A DNA stretch of 64,000 nucleotides from Gautieria morchelliformis (Eukaryota; Basidiomycota; Agaricomycetes; Gomphales; Gomphaceae): positions 124,001-188,000 of the forward strand of contig WHVA01000109.1 in assembly GCA_015179125.1 (NCBI GenBank). The letters are read 5' to 3'. Below the pieces are notes generated by a model, which saw only the letters and a program-made list of their open reading frames with translations, made no database searches and had not been told where the DNA came from. Each line of letters begins with the position of its first letter. The stretch's first letter is position 1. This document shows positions 40,107 through 52,395 of this stretch, piece after piece. Both the position numbers and the translations under genes were made by a program.

Positions 40107-41760
40107 TCACCCCCTCTAGAGTGTTGTGTCCTCGAAGCACAGGACATTATCAAACAGAAAGCTGTTCAACAGACTAGACCCTTCAGGGTGCTCCTGGGTG
40201 GGTTCGGTAAAATTCCTGCACTTTGTTTAGCGCATGGACATCATCTTCGGAGACCCATGAGTTTGTGAGGATTGGATTTTAGGCGTTAATATCGTGTATT
40301 AGTGAACACAGTGAATGCCCGAACAGCTTGTGCAATGAAGTGTGTAGTTCGGCGAATAATGTGGAGCCAATAAATGTTTAGAAGGTAAGAGGGCTACTCG
40401 AATGGAGTTTGCCCTATCTACAGTCGTAGTGAAATAGCCCATGATACTTGAAGATGTAACATACAAAGTCTCACAGAAAGGTTGTCTAGTAGTAACAATC
40501 CTTTCACCGGCGAAGGTGCTCCTTCGGAGCCCTTCGCCGACAGCACCGATAATGGTATGAAGACTAAAGTAGTGAAGGTGAAGTATGAAAACTCACCAGT
40601 GGTGCTCAAGTCCTCCTCTGGTCTAAGATAGTAGTCTATAGAAGAGGGCTCAAGACGATAGTCACAGTGAGGTCAAGTTTTGCACAAGATAGACGTATAA
40701 TAATTGAACTGCAGAATATACATGCAAATGTAAACCACTTATACCGAATGCTCATATGATCTCAGCGAATAGGAAAGAGGCCATCATGAGTCAGGGTTGG
40801 ATAGGGGTGCACAGTCAGGATACAAATAGATGAAACACATATACAATGGAGAAAGGGAGGAGTGTAAACGTGAAACAACAGGGGGAGAGAGGACAAAGGT
40901 ACCTATGTAAGAAAACACACCTTGAGACCTGCATACATGTTACCCTGCACAGACTCTTGGTCTGCTGGGTTGATCCCACATGATCTACAGGTAGGACATC
41001 CCGTGAATGCATTCCAGCCATAGGAACACCCAAAGGGGGTTGAGTCGGGAAGATGATGGGGCCAGTGATGAACCATCACGCCAGGTAAAGGATGTTGATG
41101 GTGTTTGATGGCGTGCCTACTGGCAAATTCAGCGAAGAGCGAATGGAGCGAACATAGAGGTGGAGTGATGAAAGGGAAAATGGGGATAGCTGGATACAAG
41201 AAATAAATGAGTCATGACAGAGTTCTCCTCATACCCATAGCCTTCCCACTTGACTAAGAACTGGAGGCGACCTTGTAGGAGGTGGCTGTTGAGGATCTTG
41301 TCAACGATGTAGTATTTCTCCGTGTCAACAATTTCTGGTGGCGGCAGGGGTATGGCTCTTCAGCCCGGGATCAGGTCTTCTGGGGCTGGGAGGAGTTTAC
41401 ATTGAACACTGGGTGCAGCCGAGCCATTGAGGTGGGTAGGTGCAGCCAATACACATTCTTCCCAACCTTCTGAACCACCATAAAGGGGATGAGGTATTGG
41501 TGGGCCAGCTTAGCCAATGGATGGGTGGTTCGGATGTTGCTTGTATTGAGGAAGACTTGGTCACCAACGGTGTGCTCGGGGGCAGGGACTCAGCATTGGT
41601 TGTAATACTAAGCCATGTCGTCTTTTGCCTTAACCAGTGCTGCCCATGCTTCCATGAGCGAGGCTTCCATCCAGTCCTGGAATTCGTTCACAGCTTCCAT
41701 CCAAAGTTCAGCTGGTCAGGTTCAAAGCCCATCTGAGGGACAACAGACTGAAGCTGCTCA
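40107..41760 (-). pseudogene. Gypsy F pol 3' remnant, split by solo LTR D
   Basis: Segments 40107-40263 and 41220-41760 align with the integrase/chromodomain end of gypsy C (28590-29260) and keep the same order. Examples are the CTCCTCATACCCATA stretch and a decayed copy of the linker between integrase and chromodomain. No frame stays open for more than about 90 codons. The two parts join cleanly when the solo LTR D with one GAGTT is removed. Confidence 0.65.
40264..41219 (-). mobile_element. Solo LTR of family D (second copy)
   Basis: 956 bp, TGTGAGGATTGG to TCATGACA on the plus strand, flanked by perfect GAGTT duplications (40259-40263 and 41220-41224). It is inverted relative to the copy at 27602. 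Confidence 0.9.
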
Positions 41761-42220
41761 GCTGTATGATGAAGTATGCCATGTGCTGATGTGCCCTCAT
41801 CATCAGTCTGTTTTGGAGGCTCGATTCCCAACTCTCTGCAATGTACCTTTTGAGCCACTGATCTCGTTAACCTGAATGAAGTGCCTCATATACCAATCAG
41901 ACCTTGGATTTGCTAGAAGCTGAGAGGTCATACCCAGGGCAATTTTTGAAGAGGGGGACATCGATGGGGTTGGAGATAGTGATGAGGCTGAGGATAGCTT
42001 TCCAAACCCATGGGTGGGAAAAAAATCTTCGTGGCATAATTTCAGCCTCAAATAGACTTGCACTTGGGGCAGTCACACAATTCCAGCCCCAAATACTCCT
42101 CAAAATCATCCGCCATACCCATCTGTCACACAGATCAGTCATGATGTCATAGGTGCCGATGCAGGGAAAACCACAAAGGTGGTGTATATAATCTATAACA
42201 AGCATAGTAGAAGTGATAGC
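41761..42220. other. Unassigned sequence between F remnant and LTR D
   Basis: The minus frame 41897-42226 is open for 109 residues but has no recognisable domain. It is probably more distant gypsy F or older sequence. Confidence 0.3.
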
Positions 42221-43207
42221 TGTCAAGATTGGATTTTAGGCATTAATATCATGTATTAGTGAACACAGTGAATGCCCAAATGGCTTGTGCAATGAGGTGT
42301 GTAGTTCGGCAAACAATGTAAAGCCAATAAAGGTTTATGAGGTAAGGGGGCTACTCAAACAGAGCTCGCCCTGTCTACAGTCAAAGCAAAATAGCCCGTG
42401 ACACTTGATGATGTAACGTACAAGGTTTCACAGAAAGGTCATCTAGTAGTAACAATCCTTTCACCGGTGAAGGTGCTCCTTCGGAGCCCTTTGCCGACGG
42501 CACCAACAATGGTATGAAGACTAAAGTAGTGAAGGTGAAGTATGGAAACTCACCAGTGGTGCTCAAGCCCTGCTCTGGTCTAATATAGTAGTCTATAGAA
42601 GAGGGCTTAAGATGATAGTCACAGTGTGGTCAAGTTTTGCACAAGATAGATGTATGATAATTGAACTGCAGAATATACATGTGAATGTAAACTACTTATA
42701 CCGAATGCTCATATGATATCAGCAAATAGGAAAGAGGCCGTCGTGAGTCAGGGTTGGATAGGGGTGCACAGTCAGGATACAAATAGATGAAACACACATA
42801 CAATGGAGAAAGGGAGGAGTGTAAACGTGAAACAACAGGGGGAGAAAGGACAAAGGTACCTATGTAAGAAAACACACCTTGAGACCTGCATACATGTTAC
42901 CCTGCACAGACTTTTGGTCTGCTGGGTCAATCCCACACGATCTTCAGGTTGGACGTCCCACGAATGCATTCCGGCCATAGGAACACCCAAAGGGGGTTGA
43001 ATCGGGAAGGTGATGGGGCCAGTGATGAACTATCACACCGGGTAAAGGATGTCAATTGTGTTTGATGGCATGCCTACTGGCGAATGATGCAAGTAGCAAA
43101 TGGTCATTCGGTGAATTTGGCGAAGGGCGATCGGGGTGAACATAGAGATGGAGGGATGAAAAGGGAAAATGGGGGTAACTTGATACAAGAATAAATGGGT
43201 CATGACA
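42221..43207 (-). mobile_element. Solo LTR of family D (third copy)
   Basis: 987 bp, TGTCAAGATTGG to TCATGACA on the plus strand, flanked by perfect ATAGC duplications (42216-42220 and 43208-43212). Confidence 0.9.
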
Positions 43208-43815
43208 ATAGCATTCATCCTGTTGCTGTGTATGTATTGTAGGTCCCTTGACATCATTAAGTTCATCCTCATCGGATAAATGAAGACCTCATTCAGTTTC
43301 AACAGAATTGGATGTGGATACGTAAGGGGGAGGAAGGAAGAGAAAATTTATATTTCCCCATGAGGCACTCCAGGCAATGCTTTGGAAGGTCAGGAGCAGA
43401 CTGAATATGATGAACTACAATGATTGGTCACGGATGCATCGGTGCATGCTGCGGTACCCACTCATTTTCTTCAGCTTTCATGATGGAGCAGGGGCCAGAA
43501 TTAAAATGGTTGAAAGACAAATCTGGGACAAATGTTAAATTGAAATTTACCTTGACTCTGAAAACATAGATCATGAAGCTAAATGGATGCAGTGAAGTAG
43601 TACACCCAGAAAATTCATGCCATTGGTACACCATGATGGACTCCACCGGTGCACTCCTAGCCCATGACTCTACCCCCACCTCACGCCTAAGTTGCGGTGA
43701 TGCGCAATCCATGCTCGAGGAAGTCTCATGGCTAAAGTGTGTGTGAATCAACATGTGCCTTAGGTACTGCAAACAGGTGTAATTAGCATTGTGATGACAT
43801 GCCAAGCTAGATCAT
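43208..43815. other. Unassigned sequence
   Basis: A minus-strand frame of 125 residues (43428-43805) is open but shows no known motif. No repeat from elsewhere in the window was recognised. Confidence 0.3.
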
Positions 43816-44164
43816 TGTCAGGGTTCACGTGTTTCCTTCCACGAGTTTCCGTCACCTTCCATAAGTTTCCATAATCTTCTATGAGTTTCTATCATCTTCC
43901 ACAAGTTTCTACAACCTTCTACAAGTTTCCATCCCCCCTATTATGTAAGCCTTGCCAGCGCTATAAGACTGTACCCAGTGTGGTGGTGTCTCCTCAGCTT
44001 GATCTCTGAGGATACCCACTACACAGGCAAGTCCTCATGTATCTATCGTTGGTAGATTTATAAACTGAGGATACCCACTACACAGTTGGTCACTGTCCTA
44101 GTATTGGCTCTGATCTCCTTGAGTACCTTTTGGTTGTGGCTTCATCATCAGTGTTGCCCTCACA
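43816..44164 (-). mobile_element. Solo LTR of family G (second copy)
   Basis: 349 bp from TGTCAGGGTTCA to GCCCTCACA, with a perfect ATCAT duplication (43811-43815 and 44165-44169). It is the inverse of the copy at 12783-13321 but with a much shorter internal array. Confidence 0.9.
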
Positions 44165-44169
44165 ATCAT

Positions 44170-45355
44170 CCACAGTGCACCACTCTCCCCAACCAATTCA
44201 TCAATATCTAACACCTTCATCCTCCAAGCTCTCCTGCATACCAAGAATCTCCAGTTGAGCTCCCACAGCCAGGAGGACATGCTAGCAACCCTTCTTTCTT
44301 CTTGCTCATGTGCACCAGGATACTAGGAAGTAGCCAATATCCAATTGTACAGTTTGTCGATAATTATTAACTTATTTTATTATTAAGTAAGCCATGGATC
44401 TCCATCCACCCTTTTGCCTTTTACAGGGTGTTTCAGCCCTGTATTTCGTCATGGTTGTTACTTCCACATTCTCCCTCAATGTGTATAATGCACCATGTGC
44501 TCTGTCCTTGTGTTTACTACTGATTCTGAAGGATGACCAGCCACCCTTGTCAGGCATGTGCCAGGCTATACTGATTACGAATTGTACAGTGATGTTCCAA
44601 CCCCCTTAACAGACCTTGAGAATTATGCAACACTGCATATTGGCATCTATCCCAGCTCTCATCCAGAATTGTGACTGCATCAGTATCCTCTGCTACCCAC
44701 CCACCTTCATGGGCATGCCACAAGTTGGCAGAACCCTGTGAAGTATGAATCATCAAATATGTTATCAAAGGCACCTGCCTCCATGACACTCAGAGACTGC
44801 AGCATCTGAATCATCATCCTAGCCATTGCTATCAGTGTTACAGCTGCATACAGAGCTCCAAGACCATGACCTTGTATGTAAGGGCAACCTCACGAGTCCA
44901 TGGAATATCACACAGACTATGGTGAAGGAGATCCAAAGACTGTACATAAGCATGAGATAAGTAGCTACAAGATATTGCACCCCTATGGTGAAGGAGATTC
45001 AAAGAGAAATGGGTGAGGCTCTCCTTACCTAAGGTGTGACTATATATAGCTACTGAGCAGACCAAACTACCAGACATGAACATGGGTGGGGAAGCATGGA
45101 AGCCAGAAATAAGAAAAAGGAGAATCAGATGAGGCCAGGGGAGACAGAAGATGAAAGTGAAATAAAAGCTCTTTGTGAATTCAGTTCATGATAATAAGAT
45201 GGTGTGCTTTTGATAGTCTTGGGGGGGTGATGCTCAACTCAAAGGACAGTAGACTCAGTGCTATAGTAGATAGACCTATACAATATGGATATGAAGAACA
45301 GTGGTAACCCAATTAATATTGCTCTGATTGCTTTCAAATTTTGTATCTGAGTTTA
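44170..45355. other. Unassigned; decayed coding-like sequence and an LTR-like start
   Basis: The minus frame 44550-44789 (79 residues, with DAVTILDESWDRCQYAVLHN) and a further minus segment upstream read like protein. They do not form a full model and I do not recognise the family. At 44877 the words TGTAAGGGCAACCTC resemble the LTR starts of families C and F, but the other end was not found. A GGGGGGGTGA purine run near 45224 could be a PPT. Confidence 0.25.
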
Positions 45356-45684
45356 TGTACACCATAGGCAGGGCACAGAATAATAATATACATAAAGTTC
45401 ATACGATTTGAAATTCACATTTTTGGCTGTTGAAGGGCTATTTTCACATATTTCACTGTTTTGGCATCCTTCAGAAGCATCTATTATGACCATAGATGGT
45501 TCATGACTTTAATATAGGTGTGTTCAATGGTACTATAATGTTATTAGAGGAATCAATGGTGAATTCAGTTCCCAGTGACTGTTTGAATAGGCAGCATTCA
45601 GCCAACCAGATGGCAAAAAATGGGAATTTTAAATAGCTTGATTTTTGTAGATATTATTATTCTGCGCCCTGCCTATGGTCTACA
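45356..45684. mobile_element. MITE with about 33-bp TIRs
   Basis: The ends are inverted, each carrying ACCATAGGCAGGGC (left) or GCCCTGCCTATGGT (right) and extending into AATAATAATAT. Two mismatches were seen. TA occurs just outside both ends, as expected for Tc1/mariner-type elements, but the exact boundary is uncertain. There is no coding capacity. Helitron H0 begins at the next base. Confidence 0.7.
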
Positions 45685-45968
45685 TCTAAGAGTTAAACGC
45701 GCTCAGTGGGTTGTGGGCGTCGAGGCTGACTAATAATATTACAAATAATGTTACGTAATAGTTAGGTCAGCGGAGCGAGCGGAGCGAGCGGCGCAGCCGC
45801 GAGCCCTAGGCCCAGGCCCAGCGCAGACCTTGCCGGTACAGCGCTGGGTGACCTGGCAGACGCTGCGCAGCCGGTCCCCTCTGCCCTCCTTCTACCATCA
45901 TCCCATCCCATCCCATCCCTCCCACCACCTGCATCTCTTCTATTAACTTCCTATCTAGGTTCTTTCTG

Positions 45969-47114
45969 GTGAGTTTGATGCTACTGAAACTGCCTTTTTT
46001 TATGTTTGTTATTTATAATTTCGCTTTTTTGGCCTTTTTTAGGGACTTTTCAAGTGACATTTGTCCTGTCACTGCTGCACCTGCTACCTGGCTGTTTCTG
46101 GTGAGTGTTATGGTATTGTATCTGCCTTTTCTTGATGCTTATTATGTTCTTTTTTGCTATAATTTCGCTTTTTTGGCTTTTTTTAGGCACTGCTCAAGTG
46201 ATATTTGTCCTGTCACTGCTGCACCTGCTATCTGGCTGTTTCTGGTGAGTGCTATGCTATTGTACCTGCCTTTTCTTGATGCTTATTATGTTCTTTTTTG
46301 CTATAATTTCGCTTTTTTGGCCTTTTTTAGGGACTTTTCAAGTGACATTTGTCCTGTCACTGCTGCACCTGCTATCTGGCTGTTTCTGGTGAGTGCTATG
46401 CTATTGTACCTGCCTTTTCTTGATGCTTATTATGTTCTTTTTTGCTATAATTTCGCCTTTTTGGCTTTTTTTAGGCACTTTTCAAGTGATATTTGTCCTG
46501 TCACTGCTGCACCTGCTATCTGGCTGTTTCTGGTGAGTGCTATGATATTGTACCTGCCTTTTCTTGAGGCTTATTATCTTCTTATTTGCCATAATTTCGC
46601 TTTTTTGGCTTTTTTTAGGCACTTTTCAAGTGACATTCTTTCTGTCACTGCTGCACTTGCTACCTGGCTGTTTCTGGTGAGTGTTATGGCATTGTACCTG
46701 CCTTTTCTTGAGGCTTATTATCTTCTTATTTGCCATAATTTCGCTTTTTTGGCTTTTTTTAGGCACTTTTCAAGTGACATTCTTTCTGTCACTGCTGCAC
46801 TTGCTACCTGGCTGTTTCTGGTGAGTGTTATGGCATTGTACCTGCCTTTTCTTGAGGCTTATTATCTTCTTATTTGCCATAATTTCGCTTTTTTGGCTTT
46901 TTTTAGGCACTTTTCAAGTGACATTTGTCCTGTCACTGCTGCACCTGCTACCTGGCTGTTTCTGGTGAGTGTTATGGTATTGTATCTGCCTTTTCTTGAT
47001 GCTTATTATGTTGTTATTTGCTATAACTTTGCTTTTTTGGCATTTTGTAGGCACTTTTCAAGTGCATTTGTCCTGTCACTACTGCATACCCTACCTGGGT
47101 ATTATCCCCTTTCT
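45969..47114 (+). repeat. Tandem array of 144-bp intron-plus-exon-like units
   Basis: About eight units. GTGAGT stands at 45969, 46101, 46245, 46389, 46533, 46677, 46821 and 46965, with GTAAGT at 47115. Each is followed 74-86 bp later by a T-rich tract and TTTAG, then a conserved 58-bp block (64 bp in the last). The spacing is 144 bp in most units, so the frame stays open for 386 codons and would encode a hydrophobic 48-residue repeat. The perfect reuse of donor and acceptor at unit borders suggests repeated exon/intron modules in the leader of the RepHel transcript rather than a membrane protein. Confidence 0.7.
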
Positions 47115-47276
47115 GGTAAGTTTTTGTAACTGTATCTGCTGTTTGCAGTATTTATATTAGGATCAGTGGCTTTGCAATCCGTCTGAGATACCCGCACAGC
47201 CTGTTTTCCCTGAGTTTGCCTTATTCTGCTTGCGATGTAAGTCTGATATTGATATCTTTATTCTCTCTCTACTCTT

Positions 47277-50200
47277 ATGCCTGCATTTCTCAGGGATCCA
47301 TCTACCCCAGAGAGCAACCGTCGGCGGGTGCGTGAAAGTGCGAGGGAGGGGCAGGAGGTAATGACACCACCCAGTCATCGGAGAGCGCGTCGGAGAGCGC
47401 ATATTGGAGCTCAGAACCAGCCACCCCCTCCACCACCGCCTTTTGCCATCCCTCACCCTCCTTCTAGAAGCAGTGCAGCCGATCCTTTTCAACAACCTGT
47501 GGCAGGGCCATCACGTCCACCAATGCCTGCGGCGCCATCACTTGCTCCTGATCCCAGTCCTACAGAGCAGGTGGCAGCCCTTCGTGCTCAGTTAGCAGTT
47601 ATCACACCATGGCAGCCCCTGAGAGGACATAGGCCAGACCCTGTACAGCCAGCTCCATTGCACCCTCCTACGCTTGCGGGGCCATCATATCCACCTGATC
47701 CCAGTCCTGGAGAGCAGGTGGCAGCCCTTCGTGCACAGTTAGCAGCTATCCCACGATTACAGCCCCTCAGAAGAAATAGGCCTGACGCTGGACAGCCAGC
47801 TCCTGTAGCAGGTTCTGCAGCAATTGCTCAGTTGCGTGCTCAGGCGGCTGGAATTGGACAACCTGTAGTAGGCTCTACAGCGGTGGCAGATTTGCGTGCT
47901 CATGCTGCTGGGTTACAGCCTATCCCAGCACAGCCCTTGGGAAGACACAGGCAGGCACCTTTACAACCAGCTCCTAGACCTCCTGTAGTAGGTTCTGCAG
48001 CAATTGCTCAGTTGCGTGCTCAGGCGGCTGGAATTGGACATTCGGCAGTAGGCTCTACAGCGGTGGCAGATTTGCGTGCTCATGCTGCTGGGTTACAGCC
48101 TATCCCAGCACAGCCCTTGGGAAGACACAGGCAGGCACCTTTACAACCAGCTCCTAGACCTCCTGTAGTAGGTTCTGCAGCAATTGCTCAGTTGCGTGCT
48201 CAGGCGGCTGGAATTGGACATTTGGCAGTAGGCTCTACAGCGGTGGCAGATTTGCATGCTCACGCTGCTGGTATACAGCCTATCCCAGCACAGCCCTTGG
48301 GAAGACCCAGGCAGGCACCTTTACAACCAGCTCCTAGACCTCCTGTAGTAGGTTCTGCAGCGGTCGCAGCATTGCGGGCTCAGGCTAATGCAGTAAGACC
48401 AATGCCTCGGCTACTCCCTGCACTTCTGCGGCCTCTTCAGCGACTGCCTGCACCTCCTCAGCCTCCTCAGCCACTCCCTGCTCCTCCTCAGCCTCCTCAG
48501 CCACTCCCTGCTCCTCCTCAGCCTCCTCAGCCACTCCCTGCACCTCCACAGCCTCTTCAGCCACTCCCTGCACCTCCTCGGCCTCCTCAGCCACTCCCTG
48601 TACCTCGGCAGCGTCCTCAGCGACCTCCTCCTCCTGTTCCACTTGGTCGCTCTAGAATAATTGAGGCAGATGTGCAGCGTCATGATCTGGGTCCCATGGT
48701 TATTCCCTGCCCTGACTGTGGAGCATTACACTGGATGGCAGAACGCCTGCAGAGATCCTCAAATCGGCGGCCCAGATTTGGTGATTGCTGTATGGAAGGA
48801 AAGGTGCAGCTTCCAGAGCTGCCAGTGCTCCCTCAGCCATTGAGACGGCTCTTAGAGGGCCAGGACCCTGAGGCCAAACAGTTTCGCCAGAACATCAGGC
48901 AGTACAATGCTGCATTTGCATTCACTTCCTTGGGAGCCGAGTTTGATCTAGATTTGCTTCGGGAGGGTCGTGGTCCATATGTCCTCAAGCTGCAGGGCGA
49001 ACTGTATCATATTCATGGCTCTCTCATCCCTAACCCTGGGAGGCGGATACAGTATGCCCAACTTTATATATATGATCCAGCATTGGCTTTGGCACAGAGG
49101 AACACCCGTAACCCAGGTCTGTCTCCAACTATCATGGGAGACTTGCAGGAAATGCTCCTCTTATGCAATCCTCATGTTCCCATATATAGACAAGCGGCCG
49201 AGAGGCTCAGAGCTCAGGGACAGAATGGTGAGATCCGGGCTAGGCTCACGTACAGGGAACACAGGGATCCTAGGAGGTATAATATCCCTACTGCGGATGA
49301 GATTGCGGTGGTTCTTCCTGGAGATGGCATCATCCCTGAACCTAGGGATATTATTGTCCAGCTCAAAGGTGGACGTTTTAAAAGGGTATCCGATATGAAT
49401 CCAAACTATGCCTCTCTTCACTATGTCTTGCTCTTTCCCAGGGGAGAGTTGGGGTGGCAACCTGGTATTCGCTATCGCCAATTACCAGACGGGCGTGAGC
49501 GAAGTGGGCGTGTCACTCAAATTCAGTTCCATTCCTATCGTCTCTTCCAGAGAACAGAAGAACCTACAACACTCCTGCGCGCTGGCAAATTATTCCAGCA
49601 GTACATTGTAGACTCTTGGGCCGCTGCAGAGCAAAGCAGGCTGTGGTGGATCAGGACAAATCAACACACTCTCCGTGCTGAGATGTATAACCAGATGATG
49701 GATGCCTTTCATCGCAATGACAATGACAGAGATCCAAACAACTTGGGCGCAAGATCCATTCTGCCTGCCACATTTCAGGGGGGGACACGGGACATGCAGG
49801 AAAACCTGCAGAACTCTCTGGCCATTTCAAGGAAGCATGGTGTGGCAGATCTCTTTATTACCATGACTGCCAATCCCAACTGGCAGGAGGTATTGGATGC
49901 ATTGTTGCCTGGACAAACTCCTCAGGACAGGCCTGACCTGGTGTCGCGGGTGTTCCAGCTCAAAAAGAAATACCTCATTGACTTGATCGTCAAGGAAAAG
50001 ATTTTTGGGGAAACCGTCGCTCGCGTCCACACCATTGAATTCCAGAAAAGGGGACTCCCACACATGCATATTCTTATCTGGTTTGAACGAGATTCCAAGA
50101 TCAGACATGCACATGAGGTGGATTCAATGATTTCGGCAGAGTTCCCTGATCCAGAGACTCATCCTGTCCTCTACCGGTTGGTCTGTGAGCTGATGACACA

Positions 50201-52395
50201 TGGTCCCTGTGGACAAATGAAACCAAACGCACCCTGCATGGAAAATGGCAAGTGCAAGAAAAACTTCCCAAAGCCATTCTGTGAGGAAACCAGTCTGAAT
50301 GAGGATGGATATCCAAAATATCGTCGTCGCAATGATGGAAGGCTGCACAATGTCAGAGGTGACATGCTGGACAACAGATGGGTTGTGCCATACTCTGCCC
50401 TGCTCTTGCTCAAATTCTGGTGTCACATCAACCCTGAACTCACCATCAATGTGAGGTGTATCAAGTATATCCACAAGTATCTCTACAAGGGCCATGATCG
50501 GACCACCATGGAGTTTGGTCACACCCAGGATGAAATTAAGCAGTACCTGGACGCTCGCTATGTCAGTGCTCATGAGGCCTGTTGGAGGTTGCTGGAGCGG
50601 GAAATCCACACCCAGGTGCCTGCAGTCATGGCACTGCCAGTCCATGAAAAGGACCACCACACAATCATCTTTGATCCCGACCAGGATGTGGACAACATCC
50701 TGGAAAGGGCTGAGGCAAAAAAGACACCGCTCATGGCTTACTTTGAGGCCAATGATATCTACCCTGAAGCACGTGATCTGCTCTATGTGGAGTTTCCTGA
50801 GCATTTTACCTGGCACTCACAGGACAAGGTATGGACACCACGCCAAGGAGGTTATAGCATCGGTCGCCTTCACTTTGCAAACCCTAGATCAGGAGAGAGA
50901 TTTTTTGTGCGCACTCTCCTCACAGTGGTCAAGGGGGCTAGATCCTTTGAGGAGCTTAGGTCGGTGGATGGCATACAATATGCTACTTACAAGGAGGCCT
51001 GTCGTGCAAGGGGACTTCTGGATGATGATCAGGAGTTGAGGTTGTGTCTCCAGGAAGCCAGTGGCATGAAAACAGGTGCTCAGCTCAGACATCTCTTTGC
51101 CACCATCCTTGGCCATTGCAATCCATCGGGCCCCGGCAGACTATGGGATGGCTTCAGGGAGCACATATGTGATGATCTCAGACATCAGCTCCAAATCAGA
51201 CATGGTATGCAGGATCCACAGGACGATCAGGTTTATGATTTTGGCCTCTTTCTCTTGGAAAAAATCCTCCAGCAGGGTGGAATGTCCTTGAGCAGCTTTG
51301 ATGATATGCCTCGGGTGGCAGGCGAGTGGGAGGCCCTCATTGGAAACAGGTTCATAGCTGAGCAGAGGGACTATGACCGTGTTGAAGAGAGGAACATAGC
51401 TGATGAGGAGGTTCCCAGGCTGAATGAGGGGCAAAGGTCCACGCATGATCAGATATTACGGTCGGCACTGACCAGAGATGCTCATGGGAAACCTGATGGA
51501 CAAATGTTTTTTGTCACTGGCTCAGGTGGCGCCGGGAAATCATTCACATGGAACACTCTAATCCACTCCTGTAGAGCGGAGAGCCTCATTGTGATTGCAG
51601 TAGCCTCATCTGCAATGGCTGCACTTATCCTCACTAAGGGTACAACCTCTCATAGCATGCTTGGAATTCCCATTCCTGTCCATGAGCGCTCTTTCTCCTC
51701 CATCAAAAAGAACTCTGACAAGGCTGACATGCTGAGACAGGCCAGTCTCCTCATCTGGGATGAGGCTGCAATGCAGCATCGCCATGCCATAGAGGCCATT
51801 GACAGGACACTGAGGGATTTCCTTGACCAGCCTGATAGACCCTTTGGTGGCATCACAGTCGCCTTTGGAGGTGACTTTCAGCAGACTCTCCCAATTGTCC
51901 CTAAAGGCTCCAAGGAGGATATCGTGGGAGCTACCCTTCAGAAGTCATATCTGTGGCCAAAGATCAATGTCCTCCACCTGACAGAGAACATGCGGGTGAG
52001 AAATGACCCTGACCGAGCCAGGTTTGCAGAATGGCTGCAGAATGTGGGTCAGGGAAAGGATCTCCCACTAGATCATACGTTCTCACTCCCTCCTCACATG
52101 GTTTGTGGCCCTGGAATTGAAGATCTGATCCAGGAAATATACCCTGGCATTGGCAATCATGTCCCTGCCCAGGACAATTACTTTTTGGAGCGTGCCATCC
52201 TCTGTGCCAGAAACACTGAGGTCAATGAGATCAATTCCATGGTGTTTAGGGAGTTTCCAGGTGATGCTCAGGTCTTGCACTGCGCAAATTCCATTGAAGA
52301 ATCCGACGATGCAGATCGGTATCCTGTGGAGTATCTGAATTCCATAGAGATGGGCTGTCTTCCTCCTGCTCGCTTGGAAGTCAAGCCTGGAGTGC
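47277..52395 (+). CDS. Helitron RepHel (Rep/PIF1 helicase), 5' part
   Basis: Encodes the HUH replicase fused to a PIF1-type helicase that drives rolling-circle transposition. From ATG 47277 about 1706 element residues are open before gypsy B interrupts; the frame then runs 26 codons into the LTR to 52472. The N-terminus is Ala/Pro-rich with three 60-residue repeats and a Pro-rich stretch. The Rep part has GLPHMHILIW (HUH) near residue 930 and HKYLYKG with its tyrosines near 1065. The helicase has GSGGAGKS (Walker A) near 1415, LLIWDEAA (Walker B) near 1490 and GGDFQQTLP. The 3' part is at 60438-60853, and the two join in frame when the insertion with one AGTGC is removed (1844 residues). An AG at 47292 could instead be a splice acceptor; copy H2 has ATA at the start codon. 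Confidence 0.85.
47811..48640 (+). repeat. Internal coding repeats of RepHel N-terminus
   Basis: Three copies of a 180-bp unit (60 residues, with VVGSAAIAQLRAQAAG) repeat at exact 180-bp spacing up to 48360. A run of about six 30-bp units encoding (L)PAPPQPPQP follows at about 48440-48620. Unit changes are multiples of three. Copy H2 has fewer units. Confidence 0.88.

Noticed and set aside
45969-47129. 386-residue repetitive hydrophobic membrane protein
   Set aside because: The frame is open only because the unit is 144 bp. Each unit has canonical splice signals and the frame starts with GTG at a donor site, so a tandem repeat is the better reading.
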